From: Auxenochlorella pyrenoidosa
Lineage: Eukaryota; Chlorophyta; Trebouxiophyceae; Chlorellales; Chlorellaceae
Length of the DNA: 13,092 nt
Assembly (NCBI GenBank): GCA_001430745.1
Contig: KQ482039.1
Span: forward strand, 1 to 13,092
Reading direction: 5' to 3'
The translations under genes and the position numbers were made by a program. The notes beneath the pieces were generated by a model that saw nothing but the letters and a program-made list of their open reading frames with translations, made no database searches and had not been told where the DNA came from. Positions 1-8,122 of the stretch are shown here, one piece after another (the first letter of the stretch is position 1; each line of letters begins with the position of its first letter).

Positions 1-1648
1 CAAGGCCTGGGCGCCGCGGCTTGTGCGAGGTGCCGGGTGCAGCCAGGCGCAGCTGCGCTGCCCGGTGCAGTCGGCGGCCCAAAGCATCGGGCCGTGCGCA
101 GAACCGCCAACAATCAGAAGAGCAGGATTCATAGCTGCAGGGGCGGGCAGCAGGGCCTCACATGAAGCCCAGGTCCTGCAGCGCGCTGCCCAGGGCGCCA
201 TTGGTCACGTAGTAAGGGGCCCGGAAGCCCCGCACCTCCCTGCGGCAGTTCGCAGGTGACGCAAGGACGGGTGGGCAGTGGGCTGCGCGCTGAGAGGCCG
301 CCAGCGCCAGGTGGCTGGGCAGCATCCATACCCAGCGGGCTGGTACCAGAGCTCCCCGTGCTGCTGCCGGCGCATCAATCTGCTGACGCATCGCAGCAGG
401 CACAGCAGGCATGCCTCCCTCTGCTGCGCCGCAGCAGCTTGGCAGTCGCCGTGCGATGCGCCAATCACGCGCAGCACGCACAGCCGGGTCAGAATTCCTG
501 TTCGAGCACGCAGCGCACACAGCATCCACTCACTCCTCCGGCAAGCCGCAGCCGGCCAGCCAGGTGCGCTGCCCGCCCACCTCCTCCACCCACTCGTCGT
601 AGCTCAGGCTCTCGCCGCTGCGGCAGGGAGGCAGCCCAGGGCGGCAGTTAGCACCCCATTATCGCGAGCACATGCTGGTACTGGCTTCATACATGCACAA
701 ATATCACATACGCCCATGCACCCAACATGCATGTTCCGAGCCAGGATGACGCCATTTGTGCCCAGGTGCTGGCGAAGCGGCCGGGCGGCATCTGCATTGC
801 ATGCCACGTGCCATGCCTGGCTTGACTGCGTCGAAAAGAGCAGAGCCAGATGCGCTGCTGCACGCACGCCGGTCCTTGGGCCAGCGCGATGTTTGCGATG
901 GCTGGCCTGACGATGGCGCGATGGCAAAAATACCCTGCGACTGCCATCAACCCCCCCCGATGAGGGGCCCAGTGCCAGCCCTCAACCGCTCCCTCACTTG
1001 TCTGGGTGGGTGACGGTGTGGGTGGCCAGCTCATGGCCCAGCGAGTAGGCCTCCATGACGGCATCGCAGTCGCTGCGCCCATCGGAGAACCTGCAAAGCG
1101 GTTCGGTCCGGCGGGGGCGGGTGGGAGTAGGGAATCAGAGCTGCTTTGCTCATATCAGGCAAGCTGGTACGAGCAAGTGTGCACTGCCCCTGACACCACA
1201 TCGTGCATAGAGCAGGCGCACCAGGTGATGGGCACACGGCAGCCGTTTGGGTTGACCGCGCCAGACGCCACGACTGTGTCCTCGTACGCAGTCTCCAGCG
1301 CGCTGTCAGTGACGCCGTCATCGATGGACAGCCTGCCGGCAGGGAGGGGTTGCACACCCTGCTCACTCGCTGTCCGGCTGCTGAGGTAGCGGCGCTGGCG
1401 GCGGCGCAAGAAGCGGCGCCAACTGGGGCGCAGCGTCGCCAGCGTTATCCATTGTCCATTCAGCGCGCAGGAGAGCCCCCCGCAGAGGTCGGCGGGCTGT
1501 GCAAGGACGGGACGGCGCAAACCGCGCACCTCTCGTGCAATACCTCGAGTCCACCCCATGCTCACATGATCAGATTAGGCGCCGCAGCGCCTGAGGACGC
1601 CAGAAGCAGGATGGCGAGGCCAAAGGCCTGCGCAACCCGGCACTTCAT
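1..1648 (-). CDS. Secreted polysaccharide (chitin-type) deacetylase, 3' end beyond the window
   Basis: This looks like a NodB-fold deacetylase that would remove acetyl groups from chitin-like or other wall polysaccharide outside the cell. Proposed exons, in coding order, are 1648-1566, 1380-1222, 1090-998, 617-534 and 239-162; all are GT-AG with matching phases, giving 165 residues before the left edge. Residues 1-23 form a signal peptide (MKCRVAQAF, then a Leu/Ala core). The three family motifs follow in order: LSIDD (Asp48-Asp49, with Ile in place of the usual Phe), HTVTH (His105, His109; metal ligands) and RAPY (residues 146-149). The block NPNGCRVPITWF also matches chitin deacetylases. 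The second exon may instead start at 1377 (two adjacent AG acceptors), and a 34-base optional intron could be read at 1333-1366. Introns at 240-533 and 618-997 hold nothing recognisable. The last exon or exons lie to the left. The family call is firm; the exon 1-2 junction is less so. Confidence 0.8.
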
Positions 1649-2180
1649 GTTCGGCGCCCGCTTGCGGCGGACAAAGAGGCTAAATTGTGGGTCAAGGGGC
1701 GATCGCGGCATGCTACAGCCGGCAGGGTTGTCAGAAACGCGGAGGAAATCCTTCCACCTGCCCGCCTGCCGGGGCCGGAGGAGCTGCAGGCTGCTCGGCA
1801 CCCACGCAAGGCATGCAATGCAGCATTGGGCTGTAGCCAGAAGTCTTCCGTTTGGCGGCGCAGCGATGTGCAGTGCATCTATACAGGGCATTCCAGTGCA
1901 TGCGCGGCTGTGCGCACAACCCTCGCTGCATTGGCGCCAGCGGCGGCAGTACGAAACCCTAGCCCGCCGCAGCCAGCAGTACAGTGGACTCTGCCTCACA
2001 TATAGGCCTGCTTGCATGCTCAACACCCAGTCTCTGCAAAGGCCCCCATAGTGCCAGCTTCAGCGCACAGCAGGCGCCGGTGCTGGCGGCAAGAAGCAAG
2101 CATGCTGCAGCACTAAGCGTGAGCCGTGCCTGTACAGGCACATGTGCCGCCACCCGCACGGGCCTGCACAGGTGCGGCAG
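1649..2180. other. Intergenic: TcdA-like 3' UTR and deacetylase upstream region
   Basis: This stretch lies between the stop codon of the TcdA-like gene and the start of the deacetylase, both on the minus strand. It should hold the 3' UTR of the first and the promoter and 5' UTR of the second. I found no conserved protein block on either strand, no TGTAA on the minus strand and no clear TATA element. Open frames crossing it on both strands are chance frames of GC-rich DNA. Confidence 0.6.
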
Positions 2181-4086
2181 CTAGATGCGCCACAAAAAGT
2201 CGCGCCGCGCCCGCTCAAGCGTCGTCTCGACTCGCCGGTACAGCTCCGGCTCCTGCTGGGGAGGAAAGAAGGCAGCAGCTCAGGGGCATGCGATGTGCAG
2301 GCAGTGTGGGCTGAGTTTGGTGCAGCAAAGCGGTGACTCGCCAGGTTCACCCCGGTTCCACAATCGGGGTGCGAGGCAGCACGCGTAGCAGCACAGCGCC
2401 CCTTGCTCCCCATTTCTCCATACCAAAGCACGCAGGCGCGCACAACGCCCCGCTGCCCAGGCCCGCTCCCACAGCGCGCAGTCGGGCGTGCCGGCTGCGC
2501 CCAGCCGTGCCTGCCCACCAGCCGGCTTGCAGATGCGCGACTGCCAGCCGGGCCGACAAGCTTGAAAAGCTCAAAGGGGTCGGCGCCGCGCGCACCTGCT
2601 GCCGCAGGGCGTCCAGGCTTTGCAGCTGGTCGTGCTCATCAGCCTCAGCATGGGTCAGCAGTACCAGGTTGTCCACGGTGGCGGGCTTGAGGGGGTCCTG
2701 CGGTACCAAGTACCAAGAATACAAAGAATCATCTGTCTCAAAGTATCAAGGGGGCACCATGCGGATGCCACAGGCTCACAGGGACCATGGCTGCAGCGGG
2801 CTTCAGGGGTTCCTGCAGAGCCGTTGCTGTGCTGCTCCCGGCAGGCAGCAACCATGAGGCAGATGCAGAAGGGCTGCCGGCAGCGACAAAGCGCCAGACC
2901 GTGCCAAACACAGTGTTTTGACACGCGGGAGTGTGTTAGTGTGTGTGGCCCGGGTTCGCCCCAGCCGCCCGCCGACGGCTCGAGCGAGCATGCACTCCCC
3001 CCCCAACCGCACAGCAACGCAGCACGCCGCACTCCCCCGCCCAGCGTCCCCCAGCGCACCCAGCGCGTGAGTGTCAGGTGCCCCACCCCCCGTGTGATGC
3101 CCTTGTCGTTCGAGGGGGGGTGAGGGGCGCGCGCAGAGTAGCCGTGCCACACCTCCTTGACCAGGATCTCCACCTGCAGGGGGTGGTGTGTGTGTGTGGG
3201 GTGGGGTGGGTGGTGGGGGGGGGGGGCTAGGGCCGTGTGCAAGGCGGCTGCCTCAGAGCAAGGCCAAATGCGCACTGCCATACGTGACAATATGCGGATC
3301 AGGATCTCCGCCTGTGCAGGCAGTGCCGGCAGCTGGGGTGGGCTGGCGGTGGGAAAAGGGGGGTCGGGTGCTGCAAGATGGCGGTGGGGCTCAGCGGCAC
3401 CCGCACCTCCTCGGCATCCACCCCGACCACCTCTACAGCTCAAATATGCACAAATGCACGCTCTGACCACGACCAGGCCCGGCCTGACCATGACCCAATC
3501 CCACCCGCGCCAGGCATGCCCCCCCCCCCACCACCCACCCACACCCACACCCACACCCACACACACACACACACACCGCCCGATGCCGCACCTCCTCAGC
3601 GTCCACCCCGATGCCATCGGGCCCCCCGAACCGCAGCTCCTCTCGCTCGTACAGCGCCTGGTGGATGCCCGCAAACTGCTTGGGCTGCGGGGGGAGGGAG
3701 GGTTGGAGGAGGTGGGGTGTCGCTTCAGCGATGGTTGGTTGGTTGGTTGGTGGGTGGGATGAGGGTGGAGGCGGCGGGCTCTGCAGAAGCTGCAGGTCCA
3801 ACGCGCCTTGTTTGGGGGCTGGCACCCAGGCAGCGCACAGCGAGAGCGCAGCCGACCTGGACACTACACAGTCTCGCCAAACCAACAAGCTCCCGAGGAC
3901 ACTGTCAGCCTTCAGGCTACAGGCTGCAGGGCCGCGGCGCCCGCGCACCTGCACCCGGAAGTGCGGCTCTGGCGCGTACGGCTGCCCCGCCAGCTGGCAC
4001 AGGATGTAGGAGGCGGAGGCCAGGCCGAAGATGGCGGGGGTGGTGCCCAGCACGGGGATGGTGCGGATGCGGAAGTTGGGCACGAT
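2181..4086 (-). CDS. TcdA/E1-like ThiF-family protein, C-terminal half only
   Basis: Five exons joined in phase 0 are 4086-3949, 3684-3592, 3173-3060, 2697-2596 and 2255-2181 (adjacent acceptor at 2253 also possible), giving about 173 residues to the TAG stop. The first reads PNFRIRTIPVLGTTPAIFG, then a hydrophobic SYILCQLAG segment, as in eukaryotic relatives of tRNA threonylcarbamoyladenosine dehydratase (an E1-like adenylating enzyme). Next come ALYEREELRFGGP, VKEVWHGYSA, LTLTRW joined to DPLKPATVDNLVLLTHAEADEH, and a helical C-terminus ending RRDFLWRI. Family proteins carry a Rossmann ATP-binding domain before this point. It is absent here, and none of it is found on the minus strand up to 5300. 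As it stands the gene cannot encode an active enzyme. Introns carry several copies of the exon edges (see repeats). The family is recalled from motif pattern; a distant ThiF paralogue remains possible. Confidence 0.7.
2335..2364 (-). repeat. Weak echo of the last TcdA-like exon start
   Basis: The minus strand here resembles the start of the last exon (source about 2229-2258). Both share GGAxCCGG near one end and GGCGAGTC near the other, offset by 106 bases, but need small gaps to align. The echo is interrupted by a TGA, so it could not serve as coding sequence. Confidence 0.35.
2795..2816 (-). repeat. Echo of the exon 2697-2596 acceptor edge
   Basis: A copy of GCAG plus the first six codons of the exon starting at 2697 lies 115 bases upstream. 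Nineteen of 22 bases agree (source 2680-2701). The source codes DPLKPA and the echo EPLKPA; two of the three differences are synonymous and the third is Asp to Glu. The echo has its own CTGCAG acceptor at 2813 and a good GTGAGC donor at 2779, so 2812-2780 could be a 33-base, phase-0 micro-exon followed by an 82-base intron. Confidence 0.7.
3297..3314 (-). repeat. Echo of the exon 3173-3060 acceptor edge
   Basis: CAG plus the first five codons of the exon at 3173 recur 138 bases upstream, with 16 of 18 bases identical (source 3159-3176). The echo reads AEILIR against VEILVK in the source, so all the residue changes are conservative. The frame stays open from the echo through to the true exon, and 138 is a multiple of three. 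Use of the echo acceptor would therefore add 46 residues without a frameshift. Confidence 0.7.
3401..3426 (-). repeat. Echo of the exon 3684-3592 donor edge
   Basis: The last 20 bases of the exon plus its GTGCGG donor (source 3586-3611) recur 185 bases into the intron with 24 of 26 bases identical. Both differences are synonymous third positions (GAC/GAT and GCT/GCC), so both copies code GVDAEE. An AG at 3431-3432 would define a 24-base phase-0 micro-exon at 3430-3407. Confidence 0.75.
3537..3577. repeat. CA-rich microsatellite in a TcdA-like intron
   Basis: Repeats of CCCACA grade into pure AC on the plus strand. The tract sits just inside the donor end of the intron after exon 3684-3592. 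Confidence 0.9.
3733..3752. repeat. GGTT tetranucleotide repeat
   Basis: About four to five copies of GGTT on the plus strand, in the intron between TcdA-like exons 4086-3949 and 3684-3592. Confidence 0.85.
3805..3819 (-). repeat. Weak echo of the exon 3684-3592 acceptor edge
   Basis: The minus strand codes APKQxA in the same open frame as QPKQFA at the true exon start, 132 bases (44 codons) downstream. At base level the match is short and imperfect, so alone it would not be convincing. Its spacing and position match the stronger echoes. Confidence 0.35.
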
Positions 4087-4159
4087 CTGCGGGTGGGGCA
4101 GGGCGAGCAGGGCGCATGCTTGGTGAGCCAAGCAGGGAGGGCAGTGGGTGCAGCGTGCT

Positions 4160-4204
4160 CACACACAAACACACACAAACAACACCACACGCAAACACAC
4201 ACAC
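4160..4204. repeat. CA-rich tract, left of the junction
   Basis: Imperfect CACACA/CAAACA repeats on the plus strand, directly upstream of the TcdA-like exon acceptor. They probably belong to that gene's intron. Confidence 0.9.
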
Positions 4205-4272
4205 GCTCTCATGACCCATCCCCTGCACTGTGTCCCCTGCACGCGCCTGGTTGTCGTGCGGGTTGGCCCCCC

Positions 4273-4274
<2 letters not shown>

Positions 4275-4306
<32 letters not shown>
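4275..4306. repeat. (AC)16 microsatellite, right of the junction
   Basis: A pure AC dinucleotide run on the plus strand, 29 bases before the first visible L13 exon. It probably belongs to the L13 intron. Confidence 0.95.
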
Positions 4307-4309
<3 letters not shown>

Positions 4310-4335
4310 TGCACACGCCCTCCCCGCATCCGCAG

Positions 4336-5222
4336 TGGTGATTGTGAACGCCGAGAAGGTGGCTGTGACCGGGCGCAAGGAGACTGACAAGTTCTACTTC
4401 CGCCACACCAACGGCCGGCCCGGCGGCGGCAAGATGGAGGCGCTTCGCGACCTCAGACAAGTGAGCCAGCCGGGGGGTGCCCTCCCAGGCGGGCAGGGAG
4501 GTTGGGGAGGCCTGCTGGCGAAAGGGTCGGCTCCGGCTGAGGGCGGCGCCCGGCCCGCCCGGCCCGGGCATGCGCCCGGCGTGCGCCCCCTCCCTGCCCT
4601 GTCGTCCCGCCTGCAGGCCCTCTCACGCGCCCCCGCCCCCCGCCCCCCCACGCCCCCCACCTCACCCGCGCCCCCCCTCTTCTTTTTGCAGCGCCTGCCC
4701 GAGCGCATCCTGGAGAAGTGCGTCAAGGGCATGCTGCCCAAGGGCCGCATCGCCTCGCCGCTGTTCAACCACCTCAAGGTGAGGCGCGGCCGGGCGGCCA
4801 CGGTGGGGGCCTGGCGGCCGAAGCGGCTGTGCGGCCCGGCGGCCAGAGCGGGAGCCTGGTAGGCAGGACGGCGGGCCCCTCCTCCTCCTGCCTGTCCGCT
4901 GCGCATCGCCTGCGCAGCGCCCGCGTCGGCAGGCCCGCGGCCCTCGCCGCGCCGGGCGTGCGCCCCACGCCCCCCGAATGCTTATGCTTTCGGTGGTGTC
5001 TCCCCGGATGGCGCGCAGGTCTACACGGGCTCTGAGCAGCCAGAGCCCCGCGCCCCCCGACGTCCATCATCTTTTTGCCGTCTTTCATCAATACATTGTA
5101 AATTTTTTTGGTGCTCCCCCTCCGGTCCGCAGGTGTACAAGGGCTCTGAGCACCCCCACATGGCGCAGCGCCCCGTGGACATCACCGGCCGCATCTCCAA
5201 GAAGCCCTCCGAGGCTCTCTGA
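4336..5222 (+). CDS. rpl13: Plastid ribosomal protein uL13 (L13), C-terminal two thirds
   Basis: This encodes the large-subunit protein uL13 of the plastid ribosome, imported from the cytosol. Exons are 4336-4460, 4692-4778 and 5133-5222, with clean donors (GTGAGC, GTGAGG) and C-rich acceptors, ending in TGA. Conserved blocks in order are VVIVNAEKVAVTGRK, FRHTNGRPGG, LPERILEKCVKGMLPKGR, LFNHLKVYKGSEHPHMAQRP. The wording of NAEKVAV and LFNHLKVYKG is the plastid rather than the cytosolic type. The first exon starts with two bases of a split Val codon, so an upstream exon ending in phase 1 is required. The transit peptide and the first fifty-odd residues of the L13 fold are missing from the window. 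The last exon has a second possible acceptor at 5019 (see repeat). As L13 is essential in plastids, an intact locus must exist elsewhere or across an assembly gap. Confidence 0.9.
5016..5041 (+). repeat. Echo of the last L13 exon acceptor edge
   Basis: CAG plus the first codons of the terminal exon occur twice, 114 bases apart, with 23 of 26 bases identical (source 5130-5155). The echo codes VYTGSEQ and the true exon VYKGSEH. The frame is open from the echo acceptor at 5019 to the true exon, so its use would insert 38 residues in frame. An AT-rich patch with a TGTAA poly(A)-type signal (5097-5101) lies between the two copies. Confidence 0.75.
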
Positions 5223-5986
5223 AGGCCGCGCCCTGGGCAGTGAGGGCCGGGGCCGGCCGTTGGCCCTTCGGGCCGCGGCCCGACCCCGGCCAAGCACGCA
5301 GCCCTCCCCACGCTGCAGCCTGCGTGGCGCCTGCTGGCGGCGGCGCCCCCGGCTGGGGCGCTGGCGGCACGCCAAGCGCTGGCGGCGGCCCGCATTGGGC
5401 CCGCCACCGCGCCTGTTCTCCTGTTAGCTTGCCTCTCCCATCGCTTGCTTCTTTCTTCTAGGCCTTGATAGCATTTAACTATGCACACTTCCCGCTGCGC
5501 CAGAGCGAAGTTACATTGGAAACTGGGGGACATGAACAGCACAGCGATGCTGTCTGGCTGGCGGCATCATGCCAGCTGGTGTGGCAGGGTTCTGCTTCAT
5601 GCATGCGTCAGGGCTAACAAGGAAGCGCGAGAGTGCTATAAACAGTTGCATGAAAGGAGATGCGGTAAGTGGGGGGCTAGGAAGCTATCATTGCATTTTA
5701 AAAATCAAACCGCTGCGCATATTGAAATGGACATGTAGTGTGAATGCCCCGCATGGCATGGAGATGTGTTGCCATCCTGGGGTGCGCAGGAGGCGTTGTG
5801 CTGTATCTGTTGCTATTGGCGGAGGAGTACAGGAGTTTTTTTCTGGGGGTACTGGATACAATATGGGGGGCCTGCACAGCAGGGGCACGAAGTTGGGGTC
5901 TGGGGCAGACGTGATACACACCCAGCGAGCGCTTCATGTCCAGGCAAAGGCGCCGCGCTGCCCAGAAGTGCCGGTCCAGAGCAGCC
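5223..5986. other. Convergent 3' regions of L13 and the DA2-like gene
   Basis: L13 (plus) and the DA2-like gene (minus) end facing each other here. The right part (about 5440-5870) is clearly lower in GC than its surroundings, as is usual for UTR. I see no conserved coding block on either strand. No TGTAA occurs on the plus strand downstream of the L13 stop. On the minus strand one TGTAA lies at 5515-5511, far from the DA2-like stop. Confidence 0.6.
5511..5515 (-). promoter_or_regulatory. Possible TGTAA poly(A) signal of the DA2-like gene
   Basis: The chlorophyte poly(A) signal TGTAA occurs on the minus strand 472 bases after the DA2-like stop codon. A long 3' UTR would be needed, so the assignment is tentative. 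Confidence 0.3.
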
Positions 5987-8122
5987 TCAGCCGGCGCCGC
6001 CCGAGGCGTCGCCGCCAAAGCGCTGCTGGTCATTGGCGGCCACGGCGGCGCGCAGCGCGGCATCCGCCCGCCGCAGTTGCTCCAGCCAGTCTTGGCCGCC
6101 GCGGCCGCTGCCGCTGCTGGGCCGCGCTGGGCGCGCTGGGCGCGCCGGGCGCAGCAGGGCGGCATCTGCCCTGGCGATGGCTGCCCGCATGCGGTCATCC
6201 TCGGGGTTGGAGGGCGCCTGCAGGGGTCCACGGGGGGACAGCTGTTGGGTAGCCCGTCTTCGGGTTGGGACCACCTTCCAACAACACTACGACCTGCCTT
6301 CCCCTGCAGGCGCACGACCAATCGAGGTGCACCAGGAGGCTGCCCGGGACCCGCGGGGGAGGGGTGCATGCAACGAGGCGCTGCCACAGCCCACCTGGTA
6401 AGAGGGCGCGGCCGGCTCTGCCTGCATGCCCGACGGCGCGCCTGCACCCGGGCCGCCCTCGGCCGCCGTCGCTGCCGCAGGCTGCCCGCTGCCCAGCAGG
6501 ACAAGCTGCTCTGTCCCATCCGGATTGACCAGCAGCGCAGGGCAGCCGGCCAGGTCCACAAGAGCCCCGCTGCCCGCTGCATTAGCCACTGCTGCCCCGC
6601 ATGCGGCCGTGCCGCCTGCTGCCACCTGAATGCCTGGCGCCGCGCCGCCTCCTGCCACCTGACTGCCTGCCGCTGCCCCGCCTGCTGCGACCTGACTGCC
6701 TGCCGCCGCGCCGCTTGCCATGACAGCACCCTCGAGAGGGGTGCTGCTGGCTGCCTCGGTGGCAGGCGGCGCCTGTGACCCTGGCGCATCCGCTGCCGTC
6801 GCGCTGCTGCCTGCCCCGATGCTGCGAGGGCTGCTGGGTACTGCTGCTGCTGGGCTGCCGGGGGGTGCGACCATCACCATGGCAACGGTGAGGGTGTGTC
6901 GGCGGCTGGCCGCCCCGGCCGCCTCTGCAAGGTCCTCAAGCTGGCTGCGGCGGGCAAGGGGGCCGGCTACGGCAAGGAGTGGTGACGGGCTGGCGTCGCC
7001 AGCAGAATGGCAGCGTTTGTGTCGCCGGCAAGCGGGGCCTGCAAGGGCTGGTCCCGCCGCTGCGTCTGCTGCCGCCGCCGCCGTCGCCGCTGCTGCTACA
7101 TTATTTGCGTGGCAGCCAGAGGCAAGTGCCCCCACCAACACCACATCGGCGAGCGGTCCAGAAGTACCAACAGAATGCGCAGCATTGCCGCTGCCATCGG
7201 CCCTGCTGCCCGGGCACAGCAGCATCTGGCCCTCTGCACCCGCCGCTGCTGGCTCCAGCAGCGGGCAGCACGCGCTGCCTGCTGTCGCTGCAGCCTGCGC
7301 GGCGCTGCTGGCCGCGCCTGCCGCGCAGGGCGCGGCAGCGAGGCAGGCGCTGGTGGGCGGCGGCAGGTAGACCTGCAGCGATCGGTCCTGGCAGTAGGGG
7401 CACCGCGCGGCGGCGCCGCAGCCGGGCGCCACGATGCAAATGAAGCATTCGGTGCAGATGTCCTGCAAGTGGGGGTGTCCACGCCAGCGCTGCCGCAGGT
7501 GGCTTGATTGCACAACCCATGGGGACGCCCCGGCCCAGGCAAGCACGGCAACCACCAAGGCCCGCTACCCACGGTGCCTCGGGCGCACCTGGTGGCAGCA
7601 GGCGGTGTGGTTCAGCCTTTCATACAGCTCCATGCACACCGGGCACTCGATTCCCTGCTGGGGACGGGTCACACAAGCCGGATGCTTGGGGGTGGGATGG
7701 GGGTGGGGTCAGCCGGTGGCCCAACCACCCGTGAGCGCTCCCACGGCACCTGCCCGTCACTGGGCATCGCATGCCACAGCCCACCTGGCCGTCAGCCAGC
7801 GGCATCCAGCAGGCCCCCAGGCGCCCTGCACGGATCAGCTTGCGGACGCGCCTGCACAGCAGGGAGCAGGTGTGGCGGCGGCAGGCGGCGGGGGCGGCGG
7901 CGGCAGGTTGGCAGAGGGCGGCAGGCCATGCTGCCAGCGCAGGGCTGGAATCAGGGATATGTTCTTTTTCCGTTACGAGTGCAAGGCAGAGCGCGGGAGG
8001 CCTCACCTCGTGTTGCAGGCTGCCCTAGCCAAAGTACTGCGAGGAATGAGGCCAGAGGGTTGCTCTTCCTGCTCCCGCTCCTGCTGCCGAGGAGGCAGCG
8101 GCTTTGCTGCCGTCTGGCCCAT
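5987..8122 (-). CDS. DA2: DA2/GW2-like RING-type E3 ubiquitin ligase
   Basis: Five exons, 8122-8007, 7851-7785, 7654-7589 (or from 7657), 7462-6395 and 6217-5987, join in phase to 515 residues. The family attaches ubiquitin to target proteins; in plants DA2 and GW2 limit organ and seed size. The N-terminal VRKLIRAGRLGACW (about 40-53) matches the family block before the RING. The RING follows: ECPVC, eleven residues, CCHQDICTECF, then CPYCQ near residue 100, with the unusual cysteine spacing of GW2/DA2. After it comes an Ala-rich, low-complexity stretch of about 320 residues in one exon, including three 11-residue repeats, then a charged C-terminus with LEQLRRADAALRAAVAAND. The protein is longer than plant members (about 400-425 residues). 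I chose the start MGQTAAKP because plant members begin MG; an in-frame ATG at 8317 is an alternative. The family call is strong, but the substrate cannot be inferred. Confidence 0.85.
6621..6719 (-). repeat. Three 33-bp tandem repeats in the DA2-like coding region
   Basis: Units begin at 6621, 6654 and 6687 on the plus strand, with a partial unit before them. They encode an 11-residue motif close to AAGSQVAAGGA in the low-complexity middle of the protein. The copies differ at a few bases, so the array is not brand new but may vary in length between strains. Confidence 0.85.

Larger units (their letters stand above)
4087..4335. other. Head-to-head junction of two 5'-truncated genes, CA-rich
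   Basis: The first visible TcdA-like exon (minus) and the first visible L13 exon (plus) both begin with intron acceptors facing this 249-base gap. The gap holds two CA-rich tracts and no coding sequence matching the missing N-terminal halves of either protein. It would also have to contain both promoters, for which there is no room. It is best read as intron remnant joined to intron remnant. Confidence 0.7.

Noticed and set aside
1..150. Possible sixth deacetylase exon near the left edge
   Set aside because: An acceptor-like site gives a short open frame, but the residues do not match the sequence expected after GFM/IYD in this family. The next exon is more likely outside the window.
1333..1366. 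34-base intron in the deacetylase gene
   Set aside because: Splice consensus and phase fit, but reading straight through is also open and joins the signal-peptide exon in phase, so the intron is not needed.
1203..2051. 282-residue open frame on the plus strand
   Set aside because: It lies antisense to deacetylase exons with conserved motifs and shows no family features of its own.
2655..3674. 339-residue open frame on the minus strand read as one gene
   Set aside because: It contains TcdA-like exon pieces but reads through their introns, including GT and C runs. The conserved blocks make sense only when spliced.
6253..6270. Echo of the last DA2-like exon start (SQPED against SNPED)
   Set aside because: Twelve of 18 bases agree. 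This is suggestive at protein level but too short and diverged to claim.
5698..6789. 363-residue open frame on the minus strand
   Set aside because: It overlaps the DA2-like last exon, intron and large exon in another frame, has no recognisable domain, and runs through the true stop region. It is a shadow frame of GC-rich DNA.
7752..7775. Echo of the DA2-like RING exon start (RCPV against ECPV)
   Set aside because: Only about half of the bases agree, and the site overlaps the donor of the previous exon.
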